From: Tenacibaculum singaporense
GTDB taxonomy: Bacteria; Bacteroidota; Bacteroidia; Flavobacteriales; Flavobacteriaceae
Assembly (NCBI RefSeq): GCF_003867015.1
Contig: NZ_CP032548.1
Coordinates: forward strand, 2,175,001 to 2,239,000
Length of the DNA stretch: 64,000 nucleotides
Reading direction: 5' to 3'
In this document: piece by piece, positions 26,963-36,085 of the stretch
Position numbering within the stretch: the first letter of the stretch is position 1
How the letters are laid out: every line of letters starts with the position of its first letter
Notes under the pieces: model-generated
The model's input: only the letters and a program-made list of their open reading frames with translations
Database searches by the model: none
What the model was told of the DNA's origin: nothing
Position numbers and translations under genes: made by a program

Positions 26963-27442
26963 ATGAAGAAGTTCATACTAGATGAGATTGATCATCAAAT
27001 TTTAGACATTTTAATAGAGAATGCACGTACACCTTTTACAGACATCGCAAAGAAGTTGTTAGTATCTGCTGGTACTATACATGTACGTGTAAAGAAAATG
27101 GAAGACGAAGGAATTATTCAAGGGTCTACTTTAACCTTGAATTATGAGAAAATGGGGTATTCATTTATTGCTCACGTTGGAATTTTTTTAGAGAAGACAT
27201 CTATGACGCAACATGTTTTAGACAATTTAAGATTGATTCCTAATGTAACTGTAGCCTACGTAACTGCAGGAAAATATAATATTTTCTGTAAAGTACGTGC
27301 TAAAAACACTAACGATGCAAAAGACATTATTTATAGAATAGATGATATTCATGGCGTTAATAGAACTGAAACAATGATTGCTCTTGAAGAAAGCATCAAT
27401 GATAAAAAGCGTTTAATGCACGCAATTTTTAAAGATATTTAA
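26963..27442 (+). CDS. Lrp/AsnC-family transcriptional regulator
   Basis: A 159-residue feast/famine regulator. The N-terminal helix-turn-helix (about 8-60) contains DEIDHQILDILIENARTPF and VSAGTIHVRVKKMEDEGII. The C-terminal RAM effector domain includes VAYVTAGKYNIFCKVRAKN and ends with a Thr-Glu-Thr segment. Such proteins form octamers that sense amino acids. It is probably a global regulator rather than specific to its neighbours. A strong terminator 20 bp after the stop is shared with the converging pseudouridine synthase gene. Confidence 0.95.
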   Translation: MKKFILDEIDHQILDILIENARTPFTDIAKKLLVSAGTIHVRVKKMEDEGIIQGSTLTLNYEKMGYSFIAHVGIFLEKTSMTQHVLDNLRLIPNVTVAYVTAGKYNIFCKVRAKNTNDAKDIIYRIDDIHGVNRTETMIALEESINDKKRLMHAIFKDI

Positions 27443-27462
27443 AAACTATTTTTATAAAAGTT

Positions 27463-27492
27463 AAAAGGGTAGCATAATTATGCTACCCTTTT
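27463..27492. terminator. Bidirectional terminator after the Lrp gene
   Basis: A 30-bp perfect palindrome (AAAAGGGTAGCATAA and its complement) followed by a T-run. It lies between convergent genes. Confidence 0.92.
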
Positions 27493-27579
27493 TTATTGTT
27501 TTCAATAAATTAACTGTTTCTATTCAAATAAAAACAGTATTTAATTTATAAAAAAGAGTAGAGTATAAGGAGACTATTA

Positions 27580-28275
27580 TTATAAACTCCAATTAAACTT
27601 TTCATAAACTACATACCAATCTTTAGGGAAATCAGCTTTAATTAATAGTTTTTTATTCGAATATGGATGAATGAACTCTAAAGAATAAGCGTGTAAAAAA
27701 AGATTTTCACAATCAAAATTATCAATAAACATTGTATTGTGATTTTTATCACCATATTTGGGGTCTCCAACAAGTGGGTGACTAATTTTGTTCATATGGA
27801 TTCGTAACTGGTGTAATCTCCCTGTTTTAGGGGCTAGCTTTACCAAACTATACCTAGATGTGTCATAAGGTTTTACAGGAATATTTACTGTAACCGTTTT
27901 TATAGTACTTAAATGTGTTTCTGCATCTTTATGTACGTTAGCGTCTCTTCCTTTTACTGGAGAATCTATAATTTTAGTTTCAGGAGCATGACCTCTAACA
28001 ATTCCGTAATACGTTTTTTGTATTTCGTTTTTGGTAAACAGCTCTTGAAACTTGGCTACAAACTTTGTTTCTTTTGCTAGTAATATAATTCCAGACGTTT
28101 TTCTATCAAGACGATGAATTGGATACATTTTTTGATTGAATTGCTGTTGAATCATTTGTAACAAAGAGTCTTCATCAGCAACATTTCTAGAATGATGCGC
28201 GTGATGTACAACTACATTGTTAGGTTTTGATACGCACAACACATAATCATCTTCATAAATAACATCTAGCTTCAT
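27580..28275 (-). CDS. RluA-family RNA pseudouridine synthase
   Basis: A 231-residue pseudouridine synthase. The catalytic aspartate is residue 57 in HRLDRKTSGIILLAK. The usual downstream motifs are GRLHQLRIHMNKISHPLVGDPKYG and FLHAYSLEF. There is no S4 domain and the length is short, so it resembles the TruC/RluA type acting on tRNA or 23S rRNA; the exact uridine cannot be told. It lies 4 bp downstream of the MFS exporter gene and so is co-transcribed with it. Confidence 0.93.
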   Translation of the reverse strand: MKLDVIYEDDYVLCVSKPNNVVVHHAHHSRNVADEDSLLQMIQQQFNQKMYPIHRLDRKTSGIILLAKETKFVAKFQELFTKNEIQKTYYGIVRGHAPETKIIDSPVKGRDANVHKDAETHLSTIKTVTVNIPVKPYDTSRYSLVKLAPKTGRLHQLRIHMNKISHPLVGDPKYGDKNHNTMFIDNFDCENLFLHAYSLEFIHPYSNKKLLIKADFPKDWYVVYEKFNWSL

Positions 28276-28279
28276 TATA

Positions 28280-29482
28280 CTATTCGTTTACTGGTTTTAA
28301 TTTGGTGAAATTTAAAAGGAGTAAAGATAACGCACCACATATAAAAAATCCCATAAAAAGTGGGAGAGTAGTGGTTTCAACATATTTCCCTATGAATGTA
28401 GCAATTGGTACTGCCATAATGGTAGATACAAACCCATTAATAGCAGCTCCAATACCAGCAATATGTCCAACAGGCTGCATTGCTAATGCTCGAAGGTTTC
28501 CAAATAAAAATCCGATTGAAAAAAACTGTAATGCAAAGAAAATTAATAGTATTACAATACTTGGATTTTCCTTTTGATAAAATAATGTTATATAAATAAT
28601 GGGAACAGTTGAAAACATAATTAAAAAGAATGAAACGAGTTTATGCATTCCAAACTTCATAACAAATGAACCATTTAAAAAAGTAGCAAAACCAACAGAA
28701 ATGGCTAAACCAGCAAAGATGTATGGAAATTCGTCTACCAATAAATACTGTTCTTGAAAAATTTGTTGTGAAGCACTTAAATATACCATAAACGACCCAG
28801 TGATAAAACCAGATATAAGTGTGAAAATAACAGCTTGTTTATATTTTATAAATTCTTTAGAACCATCTAAAAATAAACGAAATGCAAACTTGATTCTGTT
28901 TTCTTCTTGAAGAGTTTCTGGTTGACGCTTCCATAGCCAAAACATAACTACAACACCAAATATTAATTGACTATAAAATATAGATTTCCACCCGTAAGCA
29001 TCCAACATTAACTTACCAATAGCAGGTGCTACAACAGGAACTAAAATAAAAATTACCACAATAAACGACATAATTTTAGCCATATAGTTCCCACTAAAGC
29101 TATCTCGAACCATAGCAATACTTATTGTTCTAGGAGCAGAGAGTCCTATTCCTTGTAAGACTCTTCCTAAAACCATCATTTCTATGTTAGTAGCACTAAC
29201 ACAAATAAAGCTTGCAATAACAAAAAGTATAAAACCTCCATAAATAACAGGTTTTCTTCCCAAACTATCAGAAATTGGGCCAGAAATTAACTGCCCAAAG
29301 CCTAGTCCTAAAAAAATCATTGTTACTAATAATTGGCTATCGTGTGATCCTTGTTGAACTCGAATACTAATACCTATTTGTTCTAAAGCTGGGAGTAATG
29401 CATCTATTGATAAAGCTACTAATGACATTAGAGAAGCCATTAAAGCAATGAATTCTAATTTCGATTGATTATTTTTTTGCAT
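28280..29482 (-). CDS. Bcr/CflA-type MFS multidrug efflux transporter
   Basis: A 400-residue inner-membrane transporter with twelve predicted helices. The MFS loop motif is visible as GQLISGPISDSLGRKPVIY, and motif C of antiporters as LGRVLQGIGLSAPRTIS. Length and motifs fit the Bcr/CflA subfamily (drug:proton antiport). It is the first gene of a two-gene unit with the pseudouridine synthase. A TATTTTTG box on the minus strand (29494-29487) lies only 4 bp before the ATG, so the transcript could be nearly leaderless if it is used. The substrate is unknown. Confidence 0.92.
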   Translation of the reverse strand: MQKNNQSKLEFIALMASLMSLVALSIDALLPALEQIGISIRVQQGSHDSQLLVTMIFLGLGFGQLISGPISDSLGRKPVIYGGFILFVIASFICVSATNIEMMVLGRVLQGIGLSAPRTISIAMVRDSFSGNYMAKIMSFIVVIFILVPVVAPAIGKLMLDAYGWKSIFYSQLIFGVVVMFWLWKRQPETLQEENRIKFAFRLFLDGSKEFIKYKQAVIFTLISGFITGSFMVYLSASQQIFQEQYLLVDEFPYIFAGLAISVGFATFLNGSFVMKFGMHKLVSFFLIMFSTVPIIYITLFYQKENPSIVILLIFFALQFFSIGFLFGNLRALAMQPVGHIAGIGAAINGFVSTIMAVPIATFIGKYVETTTLPLFMGFFICGALSLLLLNFTKLKPVNE

Positions 29483-29530
29483 TAGGCAAAAATACTGCCT
29501 TTATTTTAGTTAGAAGTATGGAGAAAAGTT

Positions 29531-29559
29531 AAAAAAAAGGCTGCTTTTTTAACAGCCTT
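29531..29559 (-). terminator. Terminator upstream of the MFS gene
   Basis: AAGGCTG (29537-29543) pairs with CAGCCTT (29553-29559). On the minus strand the stem is followed by eight T. It would end minus-strand transcripts coming from the DUF6438 gene or from the structured element at 29599-29675. Confidence 0.8.
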
Positions 29560-29598
29560 AAACAAACAATATCATAACTATATAAGTCTAATAAAAAA

Positions 29599-29675
29599 GA
29601 CGCTGCCAAGAATAAAATGTAGTGAAACAAAAAAATGTAAAAAGTGAAGGGGCCTTTTATTCTATAAACAGCGTC
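29599..29675 (-). ncRNA. Structured hairpin element, candidate small RNA or repeat
   Basis: Within a 266-bp gap lies a nested inverted repeat: GACGCTG (29599-29605) pairs with CAGCGTC (29669-29675), and inside it AGAATAAAA (29609-29617) pairs with TTTTATTCT (29655-29663), separated by a small internal loop. The apical part is a 37-nt AT-rich loop. On the minus strand the outer stem is followed directly by six T, and a second terminator lies 40 bp further on. It could be the end of the DUF6438 transcript, a small RNA, or one copy of a dispersed repeat. Strand and identity are uncertain. Confidence 0.45.
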
Positions 29676-29748
29676 GTATACTATATACATCTTACAGTCT
29701 ATAAAACAGTTATATTTAAAATAACCCTACTTTTTTTGTTAAAAATTT

Positions 29749-30141
29749 TTAAATTTTAATTTTTTCTAGTAAAAATATTAATCTTTTCACTTTGTCATTT
29801 TTTTGAATTGCCAGTCTTTTCCCTTTAAACTTAAGGACTGTATTAGGAAAGTCTCTTGTCAACTTTTCTTTTGTTGTAAAATCAATTTCCTCTAATTCTT
29901 TTTTTATTTTTTCTACATCTTCAGTCTTAATAGAAAATTCATACACACCTAATTTAGAAACATTTTTAAATCCTTCATAAAAAACTTTTCCATCTTTAAA
30001 TAGGTACATATCAAAAACAGGACATTTTCCTAGGCATTGAGTTTTTCCATAATATAAAAAAGCTTCTTCTTTTTTTATATTCTTTGAACTTGAACATTTT
30101 ACTAATGTTATAGCCATTAGCATTAAAAAAATATATCTCAT
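29749..30141 (-). CDS. DUF6438 lipoprotein
   Basis: A 130-residue protein with a signal sequence and a lipobox-like MAITLVKCSSS, so it is probably a lipoprotein. The mature domain matches the DUF6438 pattern: FLYYGKTQCLGKCPVFDMYL with two cysteines five residues apart, then DGKVFYEGFKNVSKLGVY and a helix ending in ELEEIDF. The function of this family is unknown; the close cysteine pair could form a disulfide or bind metal. It is separated from the upstream metallopeptidase gene by 63 bp. Confidence 0.85.
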   Translation of the reverse strand: MRYIFLMLMAITLVKCSSSKNIKKEEAFLYYGKTQCLGKCPVFDMYLFKDGKVFYEGFKNVSKLGVYEFSIKTEDVEKIKKELEEIDFTTKEKLTRDFPNTVLKFKGKRLAIQKNDKVKRLIFLLEKIKI

Positions 30142-30204
30142 AATTTCTTTTAAAAATCAGTACTCTTAAAATAAAGAGTCTTTAAGAGTACTGAGTAGTT
30201 AAAC

Positions 30205-31197
30205 TTAATGCCTTCTACATTTTGTTTTATGTGGATTCCCAAAAGAGTTGGCTTGTTTCCATGTTCCAGGTTTTGGTAACTCAAACGTTACAGCATCTCC
30301 TTTCTTTCTAAGAGCTAAGTTTTTTCTTATATGATCTCTAAAGTTTACTAATTCTTCTCTATTGTACATTAACAGTATTTTTTTCTCTGCTATAGTTTTA
30401 CCTTCTGGTTTTTCTTTTAGTGTAGTAAATGTGGCAAAAACTTCAGCAATATCTTCACCGGGGTTTGTTGAAGCATATTGAGTTACATACCTTTCTTTGT
30501 ACTTTTCATAAAACTTTTGTTGAGCAGATTCGTCTTTTTTAGCATCTTGATATTCACTCCAAATGTCATTCCAAAACTTAGAGTGTAACTCATTGATATA
30601 AGATTTTTCAAATGCACATCCTTCACCAGGGAAGTAATTTTTACAACTTTCTTGAGTTACAGCTGCATCTAATTGAGTGTCATTTAAGGTTAATACATGT
30701 CCAAATTCGTGAATGATAGTATAGGCCAATTCACCTCTAGCATTAAAACCTCCTTCGTAAGCATAGTTAATTGCAATTCCCATTCTCCAATCAGATAAAT
30801 CTCTTTTAATCTCAATAACAAAGCCAGCACTTCCTGTAACTTCACCATTGTAAATTAAAAACTCGCTCATTTTTTTAAGTTGCTCAACAGGAACAATTTT
30901 CTTTACCAAGCTCCAAATCTCTTTGTGCTTAGCTACATCTTTTTGATACTCTAAATCTTTACCTGTTACTTTATAATCCTGAATTTTACTAATCTCATTT
31001 CCAGTTACTTTATATAAAGTAATTTCACCTTCGCTACCTTCAGCAGTTGTACCTGAATCCCCATCTGAATCAGGAGTTTCGCCAGAAGCTTCTGTAGGGT
31101 TTAATACTATTTCTTCATCGTTACTACACGATACATTTACCGCAAAAATTGATAAAACTATCAAAACAGGGATAATTATTCTTTTGATATTTCTCAT
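30205..31197 (-). CDS. Putative zinc metallopeptidase lipoprotein
   Basis: A 330-residue lipoprotein: signal peptide with lipobox FAVNVSC (Cys 24), then a low-complexity acidic linker (about 27-58, rich in Asp, Gly, Ser and Glu), then a globular domain with the zincin motif HEFGH (163-167) in LAYTIIHEFGHVLTLND. A cysteine-containing loop (ESCKNYFPGEGC) follows. It ends with NPHKTKCRRH. The architecture fits secreted or surface-exposed metallopeptidases of flavobacteria with an unknown substrate. The long linker suggests that the catalytic domain stands away from the membrane. It is the last chromosomal-looking gene before the accessory block. Confidence 0.85.
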   Translation of the reverse strand: MRNIKRIIIPVLIVLSIFAVNVSCSNDEEIVLNPTEASGETPDSDGDSGTTAEGSEGEITLYKVTGNEISKIQDYKVTGKDLEYQKDVAKHKEIWSLVKKIVPVEQLKKMSEFLIYNGEVTGSAGFVIEIKRDLSDWRMGIAINYAYEGGFNARGELAYTIIHEFGHVLTLNDTQLDAAVTQESCKNYFPGEGCAFEKSYINELHSKFWNDIWSEYQDAKKDESAQQKFYEKYKERYVTQYASTNPGEDIAEVFATFTTLKEKPEGKTIAEKKILLMYNREELVNFRDHIRKNLALRKKGDAVTFELPKPGTWKQANSFGNPHKTKCRRH

Positions 31198-31655
31198 ACT
31201 GTTAAATTTTTTAATAATTGTTTAATCTCTTTTCCGCGGATATATTTATTAAACAGAAATATTAAAAATTACCCTACCAAAATAATTTCTTGAGCAAGTA
31301 TAAATTTATCATTTCAAAGTATTAAAACGTAGAAGTAGTAAGGGATTAGAGGTAAGTGAATTTTATTTTGTTTTTTGAGAAGGAAAACATTGTATTTTAC
31401 AAGTACACAATGTAATTTGTTCATAAATATTAAAAATATCAATAAAATTATCTACTACAGAAAAATTATAAAAAAAGTGTTCATATTTCATGTTCATAGA
31501 TTAGATATAACTTTTTAAAAATAATCCTAATAGAAAGATAAAAAATAAGGGAACCCATAAATATTATTATTGTATCTTTCCTAAATTTATTTCTCAAAAT
31601 TAGCTATGATTAGAGAAATATGCTATTAATTTTTAATTAGAAAAAAGATAAATTT
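31198..31655. other. Non-coding gap of 458 bp before the accessory block
   Basis: No open frame of note. It is very AT-rich. It contains an inverted repeat, ACATTGT (31387-31393) and ACAATGT (31407-31413), separated by 13 bp, and a near-consensus TATCTTTC box about 80 bp before the GHKL gene. This gap is the most likely place for the left end of the accessory element, but no copy of the repeats seen near 48 kb was found here by eye. Confidence 0.5.
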
Positions 31656-34139
31656 TTGGAAGAGAATAATTACAGAAAGTTATTTCTAACTCTTTTTAAA
31701 GCTAAAGATGAAATAGAGTTAGAAGAAGTAATAAATGAGTATATAGTTTTTTTTAAAGATTCCAATTGGAAACCTTTAGGAGGAAATAAAAGTAATTATG
31801 GAATTGTAAAAAATCAGCAATCTAACCCTATCGCTGCTCTTATAGAAAAAGTAACAAATTCTGTGGATGCACTATTGACAAAGAAGTGTATAGAAAGTGG
31901 GGTAAGTCCTGATTCGGAAGAAGCTCCTAAGTCAATGGGAGAAGCTATCGAACGCTTTTATCCTAAAAATAATTGGGATGTTCAGTCTTTCGCTAAGAAA
32001 CAAGCTGAAGAGATTCAGATAATAGCAGATAGTAAAGGGCCATATCCTAATCGAAATGGCTATAAAACATCTCTATTAATTTATGATAATGGAGAAGGAC
32101 AACACCCGAAAGATTTTGAAGGTACATTTCTCTCATTAGTTAGGGGCAATAAGAATAAAGTTCATTTCGTTCAAGGAAAATATAATATGGGAGGAAGTGG
32201 AGCAATAGTTTTTTGTGGTAAAAAGCGTTATCAACTTATTGCTTCTAAAAGATTTGATAATACAGGAGACTTTGGATTTACGTTGATAAGAGAGCATCCT
32301 AAACGAGAATCTGATCAAGCTAAAGAGACTTGGTACGAATACTTGGTGTTAGATGATAAAATTCCTTCATTCAAAATTGATACACTTGATTTAGGACTTA
32401 AAAATAGAAAGTTTAAAACTGGTTCAGTTATAAAATTGTATTCCTATCAATTAGGGAGAGGTTATTCCTCAGCAATCAGTCACGATTTAAACCAAAGTAT
32501 AAATGAGTTTTTGTTTAAGCCTGCTTTGCCTGTTTTAACAGTAGATTCTGAAAAAAGATATCCAAATGATAAAGTCTTAGTTAATGATTTATTTGGATTA
32601 AAAAGGCGTTTGGAAAAAGAAAAGGATAAATATATTTCTGATTCTTTTTCTGAGGTATTTAAAGACGATTTGTTTGGAGAAATGAAGGTGTCTTGTTTTG
32701 TATTTAACTTAAAAGTAGGGAGTTTTGATTTAAAAAAATCAAAAGCAGAAATACAAAGAAGGTATTTTAAAAATAATATGAGTGTAATGTTTTCAATGAA
32801 CGGTCAGGTGCATGGATCATATACATCTGAGTTTATTACAAGATCATTAAAGCTAAATTTACTTAAAAATCATCTTTTGATTCATGTAGATTGTACTAAT
32901 ATGAAATATGAGTTTAGGAAAGAGCTTTTTATGGCTTCAAGAGATAGACTTAAAGAGGGGGATGAAACGCGTGATTTAAGACATTATTTAGCTAGCAAGC
33001 TTAGTGATAAAGATGCAAGATTATCTGAAATTCAAAAATTAAGAAAACAAGCTGTAAATATTGATACTTCAACAAATACAAATCAATTAATTAAAAACTT
33101 TACTAAGTCCCTACCTTTAAACTCTGATTTAATGAAGTTATTAGGAGATACCTTTAAGTTAGATTTAAAGAAAGAGAATAAAAAAGATAATAAGGATAAA
33201 AAAAAGAACAAGTTAAAAGAAGAATCATTACCATTTAGTCCAAAGAGATTTCCTTCTTTTTTCAAAATAAATTCAAAAGTTAAAGGAGATACTGAAGTAG
33301 CAAAAATACCTTTAAATGGAGAAAAGGTAATTCGCTTTAGTTCGGATTGTGAAGATTCTTATTTTGATAGAGTCGAAGAGCCTGGAGAATTAAAAATTGC
33401 AATTTTAACAGTAAAATCTGATGTTTCCGAAGGAGGGGATCAAAAAGGAGAACCCAAAGATATTGAGGAGGTATTTAATGTAAATACTAGTAGTCCAAAT
33501 AAAGGGACTATTAAAATTAACTTAAACCCTAAGAAGGATAAAATTAATATAGGTGATTCAGTACAAATGAAAGTTTCACTTACAGCACCTGGAGGAGATT
33601 TTGAAGAATTATTTTGGGTAAAAGTTTCTGAACCAGAAAAACCTAAAGAAAAAATTCCTAAAAAAGATGGAGATGAAGAACCGTTAGGTTTACCTCAAAT
33701 GATTTTTGCATATGAAAAACCAAATGAAGATGTTCCAAATGCTGTTTCATGGGAGGGAGTAGAAGAAGCAACAGGGCTAGATGTTGATATTAAGACGGTT
33801 ATGATTCCAGAAGCTGAAGGAAGTACTTTAAAGCGTATTTTTATCAATATGGATAGTTCAGTTTTAATGAATTTTAAATCAAAATATAGAAACCCAAACG
33901 AGGAACAAATAGAATTGGCTAATAGAAAATATTACACATCTGTATATTTTCATACACTTTTTTTATATACCATAACAAAAAATAAAGGTTATGAGATTAA
34001 ACAAAAAGTAGAAGGAAATGAAAATTTAGAGGATGTAGATGTGGGACAGTATTTAAAAGATTTATTTGATAATTACTACTCTACATTTATTTTGAATTTT
34101 GGGGGAATGGAAGAAATGATGGATGGACTAGGGGATTAA
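31656..34139 (+). CDS. Large GHKL-type ATPase of the accessory system
   Basis: An 827-residue protein with an N-terminal GHKL (Hsp90/MutL/MORC-like) ATPase domain: the N-box EKVTNSVDALL (Glu 64, Asn 68, Asp 71), the DNGEG box (144-148) in LLIYDNGEGQHP, and the glycine lid GKYNMGGSGA (174-183). The middle resembles the transducer domain of MutL or gyrase B. A lysine-rich linker (about 510-530) leads to a C-terminal half with beta-sandwich character and acidic segments. There is no histidine-kinase H-box. The start is TTG at 31656; the nearest upstream ATG is closed by a stop. It ends 4 bp from the end of the opposing PIN gene. I infer an ATP-driven clamp or effector in the same system. Confidence 0.82.
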   Translation: MEENNYRKLFLTLFKAKDEIELEEVINEYIVFFKDSNWKPLGGNKSNYGIVKNQQSNPIAALIEKVTNSVDALLTKKCIESGVSPDSEEAPKSMGEAIERFYPKNNWDVQSFAKKQAEEIQIIADSKGPYPNRNGYKTSLLIYDNGEGQHPKDFEGTFLSLVRGNKNKVHFVQGKYNMGGSGAIVFCGKKRYQLIASKRFDNTGDFGFTLIREHPKRESDQAKETWYEYLVLDDKIPSFKIDTLDLGLKNRKFKTGSVIKLYSYQLGRGYSSAISHDLNQSINEFLFKPALPVLTVDSEKRYPNDKVLVNDLFGLKRRLEKEKDKYISDSFSEVFKDDLFGEMKVSCFVFNLKVGSFDLKKSKAEIQRRYFKNNMSVMFSMNGQVHGSYTSEFITRSLKLNLLKNHLLIHVDCTNMKYEFRKELFMASRDRLKEGDETRDLRHYLASKLSDKDARLSEIQKLRKQAVNIDTSTNTNQLIKNFTKSLPLNSDLMKLLGDTFKLDLKKENKKDNKDKKKNKLKEESLPFSPKRFPSFFKINSKVKGDTEVAKIPLNGEKVIRFSSDCEDSYFDRVEEPGELKIAILTVKSDVSEGGDQKGEPKDIEEVFNVNTSSPNKGTIKINLNPKKDKINIGDSVQMKVSLTAPGGDFEELFWVKVSEPEKPKEKIPKKDGDEEPLGLPQMIFAYEKPNEDVPNAVSWEGVEEATGLDVDIKTVMIPEAEGSTLKRIFINMDSSVLMNFKSKYRNPNEEQIELANRKYYTSVYFHTLFLYTITKNKGYEIKQKVEGNENLEDVDVGQYLKDLFDNYYSTFILNFGGMEEMMDGLGD

Positions 34140-34143
34140 TATG

Positions 34144-34998
34144 TTATTCACCTATAAACTTATAAAGTTCCTTTTCCTCTAGATATTTAATCAAATTCTG
34201 TATTTTATCTAAATAATTATTATTTCTTGTTTGTAAATCAAAAACTATTCTGTATTCATTTAAAATACAACTAATTTGTTTGTGATGATTTCCTCTTTTT
34301 CTTTCAAAAAAACTCTTAAAATCACCTAAATCTTCTAAAGAATGTTTGTGAAGTTTATCAATCAACTTTCTTAACTTTTCATTAAATTCTTTGTCCTTTC
34401 TCAGTTTTGGAGATAATGTATTGATATAATCTCTAAGTTTGGAAATAAGGTTGCTTAGCCCTACTGCATATTCTGAATGTAATGAGCTAAGCAGTCTAAT
34501 TAATTCTCTTTTTGAAAATTGCTCATCTAATCTGTATAACAACAATAACAAGTCTGCCGTGTCTTTAATACCTCCTATTTGATGTAAATCAAAAAACGAA
34601 GAAAAATCTTCTTTTGCAGTAAAATCGTCTGTATAAAAAAACAATTTGCTTGGCATTACTTGTGAGTAGTATAAAGATAGAGCTGTTGAGAAAAATTCTC
34701 CGTTATCTTTTTTGTAATTAGAAATACTTCTAACTTTTTTTAAAAAATCTTTCCCAAACTCTTCGAAAAGACTATCAGAAACCTTATAGTTTATAAAACA
34801 TGAAACTGCATTTTCAATTCTATCCCTTTCAATATCGTTTTTAAAAATATTAGTTTTAATTTCAGTAAAAACTTTATCAGAAATGAATATCTTAAGATAT
34901 TTGTTTAGTTTTTTTATTAAAAACTCTTCTGAATTATCAATATGTATAAGGTTAATAACTGTACAGGCATCTAAAACAGCAGTTGCTACACTTCCCAT
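34144..34998 (-). CDS. PIN-like nuclease, last gene of the accessory operon
   Basis: A 284-residue protein whose first 130 residues follow the PIN-domain plan: Asp 10 in VLDACTVINL, Glu 46 in FTEIKTN, Glu 101 in KDNGEFFSTALSLYY and Asp 124/125 in FYTDDFTAKED. These are the expected metal-binding acids of a Mg-dependent RNase or DNase. The rest is helical and charged. The gene overlaps the AAA ATPase gene by 13 bp, so the two are coupled; the ATPase may control the nuclease. There is no antitoxin-like partner of VapB size. The fold call rests on motifs read by eye. Confidence 0.72.
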   Translation of the reverse strand: MGSVATAVLDACTVINLIHIDNSEEFLIKKLNKYLKIFISDKVFTEIKTNIFKNDIERDRIENAVSCFINYKVSDSLFEEFGKDFLKKVRSISNYKKDNGEFFSTALSLYYSQVMPSKLFFYTDDFTAKEDFSSFFDLHQIGGIKDTADLLLLLYRLDEQFSKRELIRLLSSLHSEYAVGLSNLISKLRDYINTLSPKLRKDKEFNEKLRKLIDKLHKHSLEDLGDFKSFFERKRGNHHKQISCILNEYRIVFDLQTRNNNYLDKIQNLIKYLEEKELYKFIGE

Positions 34999-36083
34999 AT
35001 AATATCGCCTAAGTTTTGCATTAAAAAGTCATGAGTAATAGGTGTTGAAGCGTCTTCTATGTCAGCCAATTCTAAGAGAATGGAAAAAGCTTCATTGAAT
35101 CTTCTTAATGTAAAACCTTGAGTTAGAGAAATTAATTCATCAACAACTTCTTTAGAAAATGGATGGTATTCATTTTCATTACTACTTATCTTATAGTAAT
35201 TGATTATTTCTTTGAGATAGGTTCTAAAGTCAGTTTCATCAGGAAGCTCAAAATTATTTCTTTCTTTTATACGTGATTTAACAGATTCATATAAAAATTC
35301 TCCTAAATCTTCTGCTCCAATTAAAGCTGACTGTGTTAAATTTATAAATAATAATAAGTTGTTAGGTGTATTATCTAATAATTCTCTTAAAAAATTATTT
35401 GTTTTGTCGATGTTAGAGCTGTTCAATACTGCTATATCCTCAAATTCATCTATCCATAGAGTAACTAAAGAATAGAAAGTTTTTTCATTAGTAATGGAAC
35501 TAAATAAACCTGAAAGGAATAATGTGTAGTCATTATCTGAATTAAATTTTCTTAAAATATTATATTGATTTAATTGCTTAAGATCAGGGTTGCTAATGTT
35601 TCCATACAAATACATTTTTAAAAGAGGAATATCAACATCCTTATTAAAAATAGCTTTTAAAACAGATTGAATATGAATGTTATCTCCATAATTATCTATA
35701 AACAAAGTAATGTCTTCAAGGTTAATTTTATCTCTTAACTCTTCAATATTTAATTTATCTATTATTGATATAAATAAACTTTTTACAGGTTCTTTACCTT
35801 TGGGTAAGGAAATTACTATTGGATAAGGTCTAGTATTTACTCCTTTTAATTCATTTAAAATAGATTCCTTACTAAAATATCGAGCTGAATGGGTTTTTCC
35901 ACTTCCATATTCTCCCCAATTCAGTACTAAGCTTGAGTTTGGAAGTCGAATACTTCTTTTTATTCTATTACTAATTCTTTCTTTGATTTTTTCAAATCCA
36001 GCCCATATAATCTCTTCTGATTTTGTGGCTGGGGTCATCCTGAATGGATTCGTTTTTAAATTAAATTTATTCTCAAAACTCAT
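34986..36083 (-). CDS. AAA ATPase, Orc1/Cdc6-like
   Basis: A 365-residue P-loop ATPase. Walker A is WGEYGSGKT (56-64), Walker B LWIDEFED (209-216), and a sensor-1-like stretch is LLLFINLTQS. A C-terminal helical region with GFTLRRFNEAFSILLEL resembles the lid of Orc/Cdc6 or TniB-like ATPases. The N-terminal segment NLKTNPFRMTPATKSEEI is like those of TniB/ExeA ATPases (NPF motif). It probably binds DNA together with a partner. The gene starts 2 bp after the 554-residue gene and overlaps the PIN gene by 13 bp. Confidence 0.83.
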   Translation of the reverse strand: MSFENKFNLKTNPFRMTPATKSEEIIWAGFEKIKERISNRIKRSIRLPNSSLVLNWGEYGSGKTHSARYFSKESILNELKGVNTRPYPIVISLPKGKEPVKSLFISIIDKLNIEELRDKINLEDITLFIDNYGDNIHIQSVLKAIFNKDVDIPLLKMYLYGNISNPDLKQLNQYNILRKFNSDNDYTLFLSGLFSSITNEKTFYSLVTLWIDEFEDIAVLNSSNIDKTNNFLRELLDNTPNNLLLFINLTQSALIGAEDLGEFLYESVKSRIKERNNFELPDETDFRTYLKEIINYYKISSNENEYHPFSKEVVDELISLTQGFTLRRFNEAFSILLELADIEDASTPITHDFLMQNLGDIIWEV

Positions 36084-36085
36084 TT

